A stretch of DNA of 64,000 bases, from positions 85,575-149,574 of the forward strand of contig NZ_JAJSON010000007.1 of the NCBI RefSeq assembly GCF_022410465.1. Direction: 5' to 3'. The translations under genes were made by a program, and so were the position numbers. Below the pieces are notes generated by a model. The model did no database searches and was not told the DNA's origin. It saw only the letters and a list, made by a program, of their open reading frames with translations. Below, one piece after another: positions 47,055 through 55,543 of this stretch. Positions within the stretch are counted from its first letter, which is position 1. Every line of letters starts with the position of its first letter. This DNA is from Christiangramia crocea. Its GTDB lineage: Bacteria > Bacteroidota > Bacteroidia > Flavobacteriales > Flavobacteriaceae.

Positions 47055-48197
47055 TTAAGTTTTATCGTAAGATTCCTTTAAAACATTGAAATTCTCCTTA
47101 CTGAAAAAAAACATTTGAATATTTTCTTTAGATGGGTGTTCTTCTAACAAGAAGTTGCGTCTCATTTTCTCTAACCCTAATTCCTTTGGATTAGTACTCA
47201 TATTCTGATCTAAATTTTGTTCCACTACCTTAAAAGGCTCTTGAAATAGCACAGGAAAATCTTCATTTACAGTATTTTTATAACCTAGTGCTTTCATCTC
47301 TGGACCACAGATATATTCAATGTAGTTAATAGTGGTTTCATTCAGATGATCAAGATATTTTCCTGTATTTGATGAATTAATACCTCTATGTTTTCCAGTA
47401 GAAGAATTTCCAGTCCATTCTTTTCCATCTTTATCCTTAATAGTTTCATTCCAAATATCTCTCTCAAAATCACTTACTCCAAGAAAGTTTGTCAATTTGC
47501 CAAGGCATATACCAGTATCTTGAATAAAATCTTCATAGCGTAGAAAAAAGAAATTTGGATGATCTTTAAAAGTATTAACGATGGCCACACTTTTACGCCA
47601 ATTTCTAAGATGGAACAACGTTGGACGCACATGACCTGCATATTCAGAACCCTTTCCAACATTTATAGAAGTAAAAACATCTCTCGGATCTCTGACCACA
47701 ATAATAATCTTGCAGTTATGGTTTAAAAAAAATTCCGTGAACTCCTCAATAATAATTTCCTTTGAACCAGCTGCTGCAACTTGAGAAGATAAAGAAAAAT
47801 GAGAAATCAAATCCTTATATATTTTTTGGAGCTTAAACTCAGAAAACTTTCTTTTTAAAAACTCTGACTCCCGAAGGTCCGTCTTTTGCCCAGTCCAGCC
47901 TTCCATTTCTTTCAGAACGCTAAAGATTTTATTTCTTCCTATAGATTGATTAGAAAGAAATTGTAAAAAATCTTGTCTAGTATATCGGGTTTCGTTGAAA
48001 AGATTATTAAGAGGATATTGAATGTCCTTACAATTTAAACTTAGTAAAAACTCTTTTTTAAATAGACTGTATATTTTTGGTATGGGTTGTGAAAGAGCCA
48101 TGATTTCCGGATGTTCATTTAAAACTTTTTCAACTAAAGTTGTACCTGAACGGGCCATACCAGTTATTAAAAAATATGTTCTTTTCTTATTGTCCAT
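47055..48197 (-). CDS. PAPS-dependent sulfotransferase
   Basis: 380 residues with a P-loop sulfotransferase fold. The 5'-phosphosulfate binding loop FLITGMARSGTTLVEKVL is at residues 9-26, and the 3'-phosphate binding IIVVRDPRDVFTSI is near 165-178. Length and motifs match the Sulfotransfer family, with no signal or membrane helix. The locus also encodes the enzymes that make PAPS (cysD, cysN, cysC) and remove its by-product (cysQ), so this is probably the enzyme that sulfates the polysaccharide repeat unit. The acceptor is unknown. Its start overlaps the ATP-grasp gene by 11 bases. Confidence 0.88.
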   Translation of the reverse strand: MDNKKRTYFLITGMARSGTTLVEKVLNEHPEIMALSQPIPKIYSLFKKEFLLSLNCKDIQYPLNNLFNETRYTRQDFLQFLSNQSIGRNKIFSVLKEMEGWTGQKTDLRESEFLKRKFSEFKLQKIYKDLISHFSLSSQVAAAGSKEIIIEEFTEFFLNHNCKIIIVVRDPRDVFTSINVGKGSEYAGHVRPTLFHLRNWRKSVAIVNTFKDHPNFFFLRYEDFIQDTGICLGKLTNFLGVSDFERDIWNETIKDKDGKEWTGNSSTGKHRGINSSNTGKYLDHLNETTINYIEYICGPEMKALGYKNTVNEDFPVLFQEPFKVVEQNLDQNMSTNPKELGLEKMRRNFLLEEHPSKENIQMFFFSKENFNVLKESYDKT

Positions 48198-49332
48198 AAG
48201 TAATTTTTCTGTCGGCTTTATATATTACATAACCTGATCGGTCTTCACTACTATTCAGATGAGTCATGTTTTCTTTGAAAATTTCGTATTTATAAATAAC
48301 CGAGCTTTGTGAATTTATAAATTTATGGACCCAGGGTCTATTTTGGGTAAGAAAATGGATACCCGCAAAATGTTTTTCTCGGTGAGGCATTAAATCAGGC
48401 TGTCTACCCAATGAAACTTGGATACTTGCTTTTAAAAGGTCAATTCCTGAAGAAAGCTCAATCAGAGTTGAACCGATAAAATCCCCTCCCATTCTTCCAG
48501 CAACTTCAACAATTGTAATATTTTTTCTACTATCCAAAATCAGTTCTGTATGGCTGACGCCATTTTGTATTTCTAAAGCATCAAGGGCTCGAATTGTTTC
48601 TGAAAAAATATCTGCCTCATTTTTTTTATTGATTTCTGCCGGTTGATGGTGTTCTACTTCAATAAAATAAGGTGGTCCAGTTGTAACTTTCTCGGTAATT
48701 GCAAGTGGTAAATGTTTACCTGAAAAGGATATAAATTCTACAGAATACTCCTTCCCTTCTATAAACTCCTCAGCTATGGCACATTTTTTAATACTTTCTT
48801 TTAATGCTTTTTGAATAGCTAAGTTAACATGTTGAGTTTCTACTACTTTTGTGACTCCCCGAGATCCAGACCGATCTGTGGGTTTAACTATAATGGGGAA
48901 CTTCAAATTCTCTGATTTGGAAAAGATAGGATCTGAGAAAAATTCAAAATTTGGAGTTTTAAGTCCCGCTTTTTTTAACTTCTTCCGCATTTCAAACTTA
49001 TCAGTAGAAAATCTAGTAGATCTTAAAGAGTTTCCTGTCAACTTCATTTTTTCTGCCACAAAATTTACTGTAGGCATAGCCAAATCCGAAGCGATCGAAA
49101 TTATCCCATCAATTTTATTTTTTCTACAAATAGCTAAAATTTCCTCCTTTTCGGTAATAGAAATTGGGTAATAAAAATCACAAATATCCTCTACTACATT
49201 TCCTTTAGGCCATGCAAAAACATGACTCTCGACACCCATGGCCTTAGCTTTTTCAACTAGAGGTTTCTGCAAATATGAAGCGCCTATTATTCCTATCTTT
49301 TTACCTTGAACTTCTACATCCATTTTCTTCAT
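48187..49332 (-). CDS. ATP-grasp ligase
   Basis: 381-residue ATP-grasp enzyme. The pre-ATP-grasp domain has IGIIGASYLQKPLVEKAKAM near residue 13, and the ATP-grasp core has VKPTDRSGSRGVTKVVET near 145, AEEFIEGKEYSVEF near 187 and ITIVEVAGRMGGDFIG near 280. It is homologous to, but clearly diverged from, the ligase at 38625-39827. It overlaps the sulfotransferase by 11 bases. It probably joins a carboxylate to an amine of the repeat unit; partners are unknown. A start at the fourth codon (49323) is also possible. Confidence 0.82.
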   Translation of the reverse strand: MKKMDVEVQGKKIGIIGASYLQKPLVEKAKAMGVESHVFAWPKGNVVEDICDFYYPISITEKEEILAICRKNKIDGIISIASDLAMPTVNFVAEKMKLTGNSLRSTRFSTDKFEMRKKLKKAGLKTPNFEFFSDPIFSKSENLKFPIIVKPTDRSGSRGVTKVVETQHVNLAIQKALKESIKKCAIAEEFIEGKEYSVEFISFSGKHLPLAITEKVTTGPPYFIEVEHHQPAEINKKNEADIFSETIRALDALEIQNGVSHTELILDSRKNITIVEVAGRMGGDFIGSTLIELSSGIDLLKASIQVSLGRQPDLMPHREKHFAGIHFLTQNRPWVHKFINSQSSVIYKYEIFKENMTHLNSSEDRSGYVIYKADRKITYGQ

Positions 49333-49373
49333 AAGGTAATTATTGAATATCTAAAAAGTTCCCTGAAAAATCA

Positions 49374-50258
49374 TTATCCCTCTGCTCCTGCATTATAATC
49401 ATTGACAATTATTTTTAAATAATCACCATATTTGCTTTTCCCATACCGGGAAATTGCAGCAGCAAATTTTTCCTTGGTTATAAATCCTCTTTCCCAGGCC
49501 ACCTCTTCTATACAACCTATCATCGTACTTTGGCGGTTCTGTAAGACCCTGATAAATTCTGTAGCATCATCAAGGGATTCAACGGTACCTGTATCAAACC
49601 AGCTCATACCTCTTGTCATAACTCCTACTTCTAGTTTACCGGCAGCGAGGTACATTTGATTTATAGTTGAGATCTCTTTTTCTCCCCTGGCAGATGGTTC
49701 TACTTGTTTAGCAAATTCTACCACTCTATTATCATAAAAATACAGACCGGGAACCGCATACTTTGATTTAGGCTTCTCAGGCTTCTCTTCAATGCTAACG
49801 GCTTTTTTATTAGTATCAAACTCTACCACTCCATATCTTTTGGGATCTTTTACCGGATAAGCAAAAATGGAAGCTCCATCTATATCAATTTTACTTCGTA
49901 TTAAACTACCTAAACCATTGCCGTGAAATATATTATCTCCTAAAACGAGGGCTACCTTATCATTTCCTATAAATTTTTGCCCAATTGTAAAAGCCTCGGC
50001 TAACCCTTTTGGTTCCTCCTGAACTGCATATTCAAAGTTACATCCAACATGCGATCCATCTCCGAGTAGTTTTTTAAATGCGTCCTGATCATGAGGAGTA
50101 GTGATGAATAGAATATCTTTAATCCCTGCCAGCATAAGAACCGATAGAGGATAATATATCATAGGTTTATCGTATACTGGTAATAATTGCTTACTAACTG
50201 CAATTGTAATTGGATAAAGTCTTGTTCCGGAACCTCCGGCTAAAATTATTCCTTTCAT
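49374..50258 (-). CDS. rfbA: glucose-1-phosphate thymidylyltransferase
   Basis: 294 residues, standard length for RfbA/RmlA. The nucleotide-binding [14 protein letters not shown] is at residues 5-18, [15 protein letters not shown] near 25 and [11 protein letters not shown] near 107. It makes dTDP-glucose from glucose 1-phosphate and dTTP. It is 39 bases downstream of rfbB on the same strand. No rfbC or rfbD is present in the window, so the dTDP-sugar is not expected to go to rhamnose here. Confidence 0.97.
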   Translation of the reverse strand: MKGIILAGGSGTRLYPITIAVSKQLLPVYDKPMIYYPLSVLMLAGIKDILFITTPHDQDAFKKLLGDGSHVGCNFEYAVQEEPKGLAEAFTIGQKFIGNDKVALVLGDNIFHGNGLGSLIRSKIDIDGASIFAYPVKDPKRYGVVEFDTNKKAVSIEEKPEKPKSKYAVPGLYFYDNRVVEFAKQVEPSARGEKEISTINQMYLAAGKLEVGVMTRGMSWFDTGTVESLDDATEFIRVLQNRQSTMIGCIEEVAWERGFITKEKFAAAISRYGKSKYGDYLKIIVNDYNAGAEG

Positions 50259-50297
50259 ATATTTTGGGATTTTACTGATAAAAGAGGATTAATAGGT

Positions 50298-51353
50298 TTA
50301 TTTTAAATATTGTTCTTTATAATAATCCTGATAAGCACCGCTAGTTAAATTATTCAACCAGTTTGCATTTTTCAGGTACCAATCTACAGTTAATTCAAGT
50401 CCTTCTTCAAAAGTAACAGATGGATGCCAACCAAGTGTCTTATTTATTTTTGTGGCATCTATTGCATATCGTTTATCGTGTCCCGGACGATCCTTCACAA
50501 AAGTGATTAGCTTAGCCGATTCACCCGGATCTCTGTCCAGTTTCTTATCCATAATTTTACAAAGCAATTGAATTAGATCTATATTCTGCCATTCATTAAA
50601 CCCTCCAATATTATAAGTGTCTTTAATTTTGCCTTTGTGAAATGCCAGATCAATTGCTCTTGCGTGATCTATTACATATAACCAGTCTCTGGTATATTTT
50701 CCGTCTCCATAAACCGGTAACGCTTTGCGTTCTACAATATTATTAATAAATAAAGGAATTAATTTTTCCGGAAACTGATTTGGGCCATAATTATTAGAGC
50801 AATTGGAAATAATATAGGGCAGATTATAGGTTTCACCATATGCTCTCACAAAATGATCTGAACTGGCCTTTGAGGCGGAATATGGCGAATTAGGATCATA
50901 AGAAGTCTTTTCAGTAAAAAGACCGGTCTCTCCCAAGGTTCCATAAACCTCATCGGTACTGATATGATAGAATAACTTATTTTCAAGATTATCCTCCCAT
51001 AATTTTTTGGCCGAATTTAATAAATTCATCGTCCCAATAACATTGGTCTTTACAAATGCCAATGGGTCTGTTATAGATCGATCTACATGAGACTCTGCTG
51101 CCAAATGAATAACAGAATCAAATTGATGTTCTGTAAACAAACGCTCCATCTCTTCTTCATCATTAATATCAGCCTTTAAAAATGTATAGTTATCAGAATC
51201 CTCAATATCCTTTAAATTTTCAAGATTTCCTGCGTAAGTCAATGCATCCAGATTATATATTTTATAATCCGGATATTTATTTACAAATATCCTTATAACA
51301 TGGGAACCTATGAAACCAGCCCCTCCAGTAATTAAAATTTTCTTTTTACTCAT
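50298..51353 (-). CDS. rfbB: dTDP-glucose 4,6-dehydratase
   Basis: 351-residue extended SDR. NAD loop ITGGAGFIGSHVIRIF at residues 7-22, HLAAESHVDRSI near 82, STDEVYG near 131 and the active-site YSASKASSDH near 158. It turns dTDP-glucose into dTDP-4-keto-6-deoxyglucose, the substrate of the WecE-like aminotransferase. It is 4 bases downstream of the cysN stop, so sulfate activation and sugar genes are in one unit. Confidence 0.97.
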   Translation of the reverse strand: MSKKKILITGGAGFIGSHVIRIFVNKYPDYKIYNLDALTYAGNLENLKDIEDSDNYTFLKADINDEEEMERLFTEHQFDSVIHLAAESHVDRSITDPLAFVKTNVIGTMNLLNSAKKLWEDNLENKLFYHISTDEVYGTLGETGLFTEKTSYDPNSPYSASKASSDHFVRAYGETYNLPYIISNCSNNYGPNQFPEKLIPLFINNIVERKALPVYGDGKYTRDWLYVIDHARAIDLAFHKGKIKDTYNIGGFNEWQNIDLIQLLCKIMDKKLDRDPGESAKLITFVKDRPGHDKRYAIDATKINKTLGWHPSVTFEEGLELTVDWYLKNANWLNNLTSGAYQDYYKEQYLK

Positions 51354-51357
51354 ATAA

Positions 51358-52614
51358 TTAAATAATCATCCCCGCTGCAACGGTTTCATTCGTATTCTCA
51401 TCTATAAGTATGATACTTCCGGTATTACGATTATCCCTGTAACTATCAAGCATAAGCCTACGGGTGGTCCTTACCTTTACCCTGGAAATATCGTTCATGG
51501 TAAGATCTTTATCCTCTGTATTTCGATTATAGGAATTAATATCGATCTTATAGACTACTTCTTTGATCATAGCTCTTTGCTCATTAGTAGTGTGCATTAC
51601 AGTGTATTTGGCACGTGGCCTGGCAGGCTCATTATGAAGCCAGCAAAGCATAATATCAAACTCCTGTTCCGCTTCGGGCTGATTATTTTTTTTAACAATC
51701 ATATCCCCCCTGCTAACATCTATATCATCCTCTAAAGTAATAGCTATAGACATAGGCGCATAAGCTTCTTCAATATCATCTCCCCCATTATTTATAGATT
51801 TGATCCGGGAGGTAAAACCTGAGGGCAAAACAGCCACTTCATCACCTACTCTATAGATCCCACTCGCAACTCTACCTGCATAGCCTCTATAATCTCTATG
51901 TTCATCGTTTTGTGGTCTTAATACAGTCTGAACCGGAAATCTAGCATCTATCTTATTAATATCACTACTAATATGAAGTGTTTCAAGAATGTTCAAAAGC
52001 GTTCCTCCCTGGTACCAATCCATATTCTCAGATCTATTAACAACATTATCCCCCAATAGAGCACTAATTGGAATAAAACGTACATCCTTTACCAGAAGCT
52101 TAGATGAAAATTCTTCAAACTGGCCTATAATTTCATTAAATCTCTCTTCAGAATATTCTACAAGGTCCATTTTGTTTACACACACAATAAGGTGCGGAAT
52201 GTTCAATAAGGAAGCTATAAAGGAATGTCTTTTGGTCTGCTCGATTACTCCATGCCTTGCATCTATAAGGATTACCGCTGCATTTGCAGTTGAAGCCCCA
52301 GTCACCATATTGCGTGTATACTGAATATGTCCGGGAGTATCGGCAATTATAAATTTACGTTTAGGAGTAGTAAAATACCTGTAAGCAACATCAATAGTGA
52401 TGCCCTGCTCTCTCTCATCCTTGAGTCCATCTGTGAATAAAGCCAGATCAACCCCATCATGCCCCTTCCTTTCACTAGTAGCGCTTACCGATTCTAGCTG
52501 ATCTTCAAATATAGATTTAGAATCAAAAAGAAGTCTTCCGATGAGGGTGCTTTTGCCATCATCCACACTTCCTGCCGTAGTAAATCTTAATAATTGATTA
52601 TTATTTATTTTCAT
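51358..52614 (-). CDS. cysN: sulfate adenylyltransferase, GTPase subunit
   Basis: 418 residues, an elongation-factor-like GTPase that drives sulfate adenylylation with CysD. G1 loop GSVDDGKSTLIGRLL at 15-29, the DTPGH motif near 92 and NKMD near 147 are present. It lacks a C-terminal APS kinase domain, and a separate cysC is present. It carries the first step to APS, here probably for PAPS used by the sulfotransferase, since no APS/PAPS reductase or sulfite reductase is seen. A 167-base gap upstream carries AGCTTTAAGC-type repeats. Confidence 0.95.
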   Translation of the reverse strand: MKINNNQLLRFTTAGSVDDGKSTLIGRLLFDSKSIFEDQLESVSATSERKGHDGVDLALFTDGLKDEREQGITIDVAYRYFTTPKRKFIIADTPGHIQYTRNMVTGASTANAAVILIDARHGVIEQTKRHSFIASLLNIPHLIVCVNKMDLVEYSEERFNEIIGQFEEFSSKLLVKDVRFIPISALLGDNVVNRSENMDWYQGGTLLNILETLHISSDINKIDARFPVQTVLRPQNDEHRDYRGYAGRVASGIYRVGDEVAVLPSGFTSRIKSINNGGDDIEEAYAPMSIAITLEDDIDVSRGDMIVKKNNQPEAEQEFDIMLCWLHNEPARPRAKYTVMHTTNEQRAMIKEVVYKIDINSYNRNTEDKDLTMNDISRVKVRTTRRLMLDSYRDNRNTGSIILIDENTNETVAAGMII

Positions 52615-52627
52615 TTCTTATAACATT

Positions 52628-52652
52628 TAGCTTTAAGCGATAAGCTCCAAGC
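52628..52652. repeat. AGCTTTAAGC/GATAAGCT-type short repeat, copy 1
   Basis: Plus strand tagctttaagcgataagctccaagc lies between cysN and cysD. It shares the AGCT(T/A)TAAGCT pattern with copies near 52.77 and 56.95 kb. It is a short, imperfect, partly palindromic unit of the REP type and lies in intergenic DNA only. Confidence 0.4.
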
Positions 52653-52761
52653 CTATTATTTTATCTAAATAGTACTCTTATTTAGAGTCCGGATTCAGAT
52701 CCAGGTACAGAGTTTTTATATTTTTTAAAATCCATGTTTATTAAATACCTACCAGGCTAAA

Positions 52762-52779
52762 ACTTATAGCTTATAGCTT
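52762..52779. repeat. TATAGCTTATAGC-type short repeat, copy 2
   Basis: Plus strand acttatagcttatagctt is 3 bases from the cysD stop, and reads as AAGCTATAAGCTATAAGT on the minus strand. It is the second of three intergenic copies with the same AGCTNTAAGCT core. Confidence 0.4.
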
Positions 52780-52781
52780 CA

Positions 52782-53687
52782 TTAAAAATATCCCTGTCTT
52801 TTTCGATCCTCCATCGCCGTTTCCGATCTTTTATCATCAGAACGGTCTCCTCTTTCGGTTTTCCTCATCATCGAAACCTCATCCACTATTTTCTCAAGAG
52901 TATCTGCGTCAGACTCAATACCACCCGTAATAGTAATATCCCCAAGGGTTCTAAACCTTATCTTCTTCTTTTCAATCTTTTCACCTTCTTCCAGTTTTAA
53001 AAACTGAGATACCGGGATCCAGGAATTATTTCTAAAAACCACATCTCTTGTATGAGCAAAATATAAAGATGGAATGTTTATATTCTCGCGTTTAATATAA
53101 TTCCATACATCCATCTCTGTCCAGTTACTAATGGGAAATGCTCTGAAGTGTTCTCCTTCAAAGTGCTTTCCGTTTAGCAGGTTCCATAATTCCGGACGTT
53201 GATTTTTAGGATCCCACTCTCCAAAATCATTTCTATGGGAAAAGAACCTTTCCTTTGCTCTTGCTTTTTCCTCATCCCTTCGTCCTCCCCCTATAGCGCA
53301 ATCTACTTTATGTTCTTCAATAGCATCCAGAAGTGTGGTGATTTGCAAAGCGTTTCTGGTGGCATTCTTTCCTTTTTCTTCAGCAACCCTTCCATTATCT
53401 ATGGATTCCTGAACAGACCCCACAATTAATTTAACACCAAGATTATTGATCAAATCATCCCGGAATTTTATCGTTTCAGGAAAATTGTGACCGGTATCCA
53501 CATGCATTAAAGCAAAAGGTATTTTACTGGGATAATAGGCTTTTTTAGCTAAATGAGTGACCACAATAGAATCTTTCCCTCCGGAAAACAATATCACCGG
53601 ATTCTCAAACTGAGCCCAAACTTCACGTAAGATGAAAATGGCTTCAGATTCTAATTCATCAAGGTAATTCAGATAATATTTACTCAT
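52782..53687 (-). CDS. cysD: sulfate adenylyltransferase, PAPS-reductase-like subunit
   Basis: 301 residues, standard for CysD. The PP-loop-type FSGGKDSIVVTHLAKKA at residues 34-50, GRRDEEKARAKERFFS near 135 and ISNWTEMDVWNYIKRENI near 185 are characteristic. The C-terminal RERGDRSDDKRSETAMEDRK-like basic tail is typical. Works with CysN to make APS. It overlaps cysC by 1 base. Confidence 0.96.
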   Translation of the reverse strand: MSKYYLNYLDELESEAIFILREVWAQFENPVILFSGGKDSIVVTHLAKKAYYPSKIPFALMHVDTGHNFPETIKFRDDLINNLGVKLIVGSVQESIDNGRVAEEKGKNATRNALQITTLLDAIEEHKVDCAIGGGRRDEEKARAKERFFSHRNDFGEWDPKNQRPELWNLLNGKHFEGEHFRAFPISNWTEMDVWNYIKRENINIPSLYFAHTRDVVFRNNSWIPVSQFLKLEEGEKIEKKKIRFRTLGDITITGGIESDADTLEKIVDEVSMMRKTERGDRSDDKRSETAMEDRKRQGYF

Positions 53688-54286
53688 TACTTAATAATTT
53701 CCAATTTGGTTTTTAAAAACGTGACAATTCTGTCAACTGCATCTTCCGCATCTTCCTTATCTGTCCTAACTTCAATATCAGGAGAATCAGGATGTTCATA
53801 TGGTGCATCTATTCCTGTAAAATTTTTGATCTCTCCAGCTCTTGCTTTTTTATACAAACCTTTAACATCCCTGGCCTCACAAACCTCAAGAGGCGTATTC
53901 ACAAAAATTTCAATAAAATCATCTTCTCCTATAATCTCTTTAATAAAATCTCTATCGGCCTTTAAGGGAGAAATAAATGAAGCAATTATGATGTTACCTG
54001 AATTTACAAAGAGTTTTGCCACTTCTGCTATTCGTCTAAGATTCTCTTTGCGATCTTCCCTTGTAAAACCAAGATTTTTATTCAATCCGCTACGAACATT
54101 ATCCCCATCCAAAGCAAAAGTATGAACTCCAAGGTCGAACAATCTTTTTTCGACCATATTGGCCAGAGTGGATTTACCAGATCCTGAAAGACCGGTGAAC
54201 CAAACTACAAATGAGCTATGACCTTTTTGCTTTTTCCGGTCTTCTCTCTGTATATTAAAAGTATGAGGAATTATATTATTCATCAC
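53687..54286 (-). CDS. cysC: adenylylsulfate kinase
   Basis: 199 residues. P-loop GLSGSGKSTLANMVEKRL near 32-49, ALDGDNVRSGLNKNLGFT near 59 and CEARDVKGLYKKARAG near 135 are the APS kinase motifs. It phosphorylates APS to PAPS, the sulfuryl donor for the sulfotransferase. A separate cysC without a reductive pathway nearby points to sulfation rather than cysteine synthesis. It overlaps the DUF2061 gene by 11 bases. Confidence 0.96.
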   Translation of the reverse strand: MMNNIIPHTFNIQREDRKKQKGHSSFVVWFTGLSGSGKSTLANMVEKRLFDLGVHTFALDGDNVRSGLNKNLGFTREDRKENLRRIAEVAKLFVNSGNIIIASFISPLKADRDFIKEIIGEDDFIEIFVNTPLEVCEARDVKGLYKKARAGEIKNFTGIDAPYEHPDSPDIEVRTDKEDAEDAVDRIVTFLKTKLEIIK

Positions 54287-54752
54287 TATAACTTACTTCT
54301 TGTGCTTTTTCAAACTTTTTATTCTGCAACTGCTTATTCCTTCTTTTATGCAAACCATAATCAAAATTATACCATGTTCTTTCATGTAAGTAATATAATA
54401 CCATTTTCGTAATTACTTCAATGAGACCTATTTTGAGTCCAGTGAAAGGATTACCTGATATCCACCACGCCAGCAACATAGTATCCAGAGTCCCCACTAT
54501 TCTCCAGGTAACCGTCTTTGCTAAATGTCTTTTTCGGCTATCTCCATATTTTGTTACACCCGCTTTGATATTAAACCAGATCCTTTCATGACCATAGTAT
54601 AAAATCATTTTAGTTATAACTTCGGAAAGACCAATTTTCAAACCGGTATATGGGTTTTCCGTTATGATCCAGGATAGAAGTATAGTGTCCAAGGTACCAA
54701 CTATCCTCCAGGTAACAGCTTTAGCAATATGTCGTTTGTAAGATCTAGCCAA
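54276..54752 (-). CDS. tandem DUF2061 membrane protein
   Basis: 158 residues with two near-identical halves. Residues 4-62 and 71-131 both carry KRH-AK-VTWRIVGTLDT, an IIT/ISGNP-T-GLKIGL segment with E-VITKM, and a final ERIWFN or ERTWYN motif. Each half is one DUF2061 unit, a small membrane domain. Single- and double-unit forms are known in sulfate-activation operons of marine Bacteroidota. Four to six short hydrophobic helices are expected. It is translationally coupled to cysC and cysQ (overlaps 11 and 8 bases). Function is unknown; an aid in sulfate uptake or PAP handling is a guess. Confidence 0.85.
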   Translation of the reverse strand: MARSYKRHIAKAVTWRIVGTLDTILLSWIITENPYTGLKIGLSEVITKMILYYGHERIWFNIKAGVTKYGDSRKRHLAKTVTWRIVGTLDTMLLAWWISGNPFTGLKIGLIEVITKMVLYYLHERTWYNFDYGLHKRRNKQLQNKKFEKAQEVSYSDE

Positions 54753-55533
54753 TTGCCGAAACTAAGAAATGACTGTTTAAAAGTTGAGGCCGATTGTATA
54801 TCATTTCTTCCCCAGTATTTTTATCAACTACGCTAAGACCCACCGAATTACAAATTGCCTGGCCAGCGGCCGTATCCCATTCCATGGTAGGCGCGAAACG
54901 AGGGTAGACATCAGCCACTCCTTCTGCTACAAGGCAGAACTTCAGCGAACTTCCCCGGGAGACCACATCAATTTCCTGATTATAATGCTCTTTTAGGGTG
55001 GCAATGTACCTTTCGGTATCCTTATTCATATGAGATCGACTCCCCACTACTCTTATTTTCCCGTCAATTTTGCCAGGACCTATTTTTGTGGATTTTGAAT
55101 GATCAAAATTTTCCGCATCTTTCAGCTTCTGCTTCCAGGCATTCTCTCCGTCACCATAATAAATGATATTTTTAGCCGGAACAAATATCACTCCTAATAA
55201 TGGCAAAGAATCCTCTATTAATGCGATATTCACAGTGAACTCCCCATTTCTCTTTATAAACTCTTTTGTGCCATCCAGGGGATCTACTATCCAGCAGAGG
55301 TCCCAAGCCTTTCGTTCCTCATAATCCAATTGTCTGTTTTCTTCACTAATAATTGGTATTCCCGTAGAATTAAGATATTGGTTAATAACAGAATTTGATC
55401 TAATATCCGCTACTGTTAAAGGAGAATCATCTTCTTTTTGTTCAATATTAAAATCAGCTGAATTATACACCTCCATTATCTCCCCTCCTGCCACGATAGA
55501 GGCCCTAATAGCTGTCACCAATCTCTTATCCAT
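54745..55533 (-). CDS. cysQ: 3'(2'),5'-bisphosphate nucleotidase
   Basis: 262 residues from the ATG at 55533, which has AAAAGGGA upstream and clears the ugd stop; the frame is open to 55617 but that would overlap ugd. The inositol monophosphatase-fold motifs are ISEENRQ near 62, DPLDGTKEFI near 85 and EWDTAAGQAIC near 220. CysQ hydrolyses PAP, the by-product of PAPS-dependent sulfation, to AMP. It completes a PAPS cycle with cysC, cysD, cysN and the sulfotransferase. Confidence 0.95.
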   Translation of the reverse strand: MDKRLVTAIRASIVAGGEIMEVYNSADFNIEQKEDDSPLTVADIRSNSVINQYLNSTGIPIISEENRQLDYEERKAWDLCWIVDPLDGTKEFIKRNGEFTVNIALIEDSLPLLGVIFVPAKNIIYYGDGENAWKQKLKDAENFDHSKSTKIGPGKIDGKIRVVGSRSHMNKDTERYIATLKEHYNQEIDVVSRGSSLKFCLVAEGVADVYPRFAPTMEWDTAAGQAICNSVGLSVVDKNTGEEMIYNRPQLLNSHFLVSAIG

Positions 55534-55543
55534 ATATCCCTTT

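Noticed and set aside
49374..51353. dTDP-rhamnose pathway
   Set aside because: Only rfbA and rfbB are present. RfbC (epimerase) and RfbD (reductase) homologues are not in the window, while WecE- and WecD-like genes are.
52682..52735. 17-codon ORF on the minus strand between cysD and cysN
   Set aside because: Too short, no ribosome-binding signal and no clear composition bias. It overlaps a weak inverted repeat (52665-52685) and is probably chance.
51358..55533. Cysteine biosynthesis operon
   Set aside because: No APS/PAPS reductase, sulfite reductase, cysE or cysK is seen, and a sulfotransferase and capsule genes surround it.
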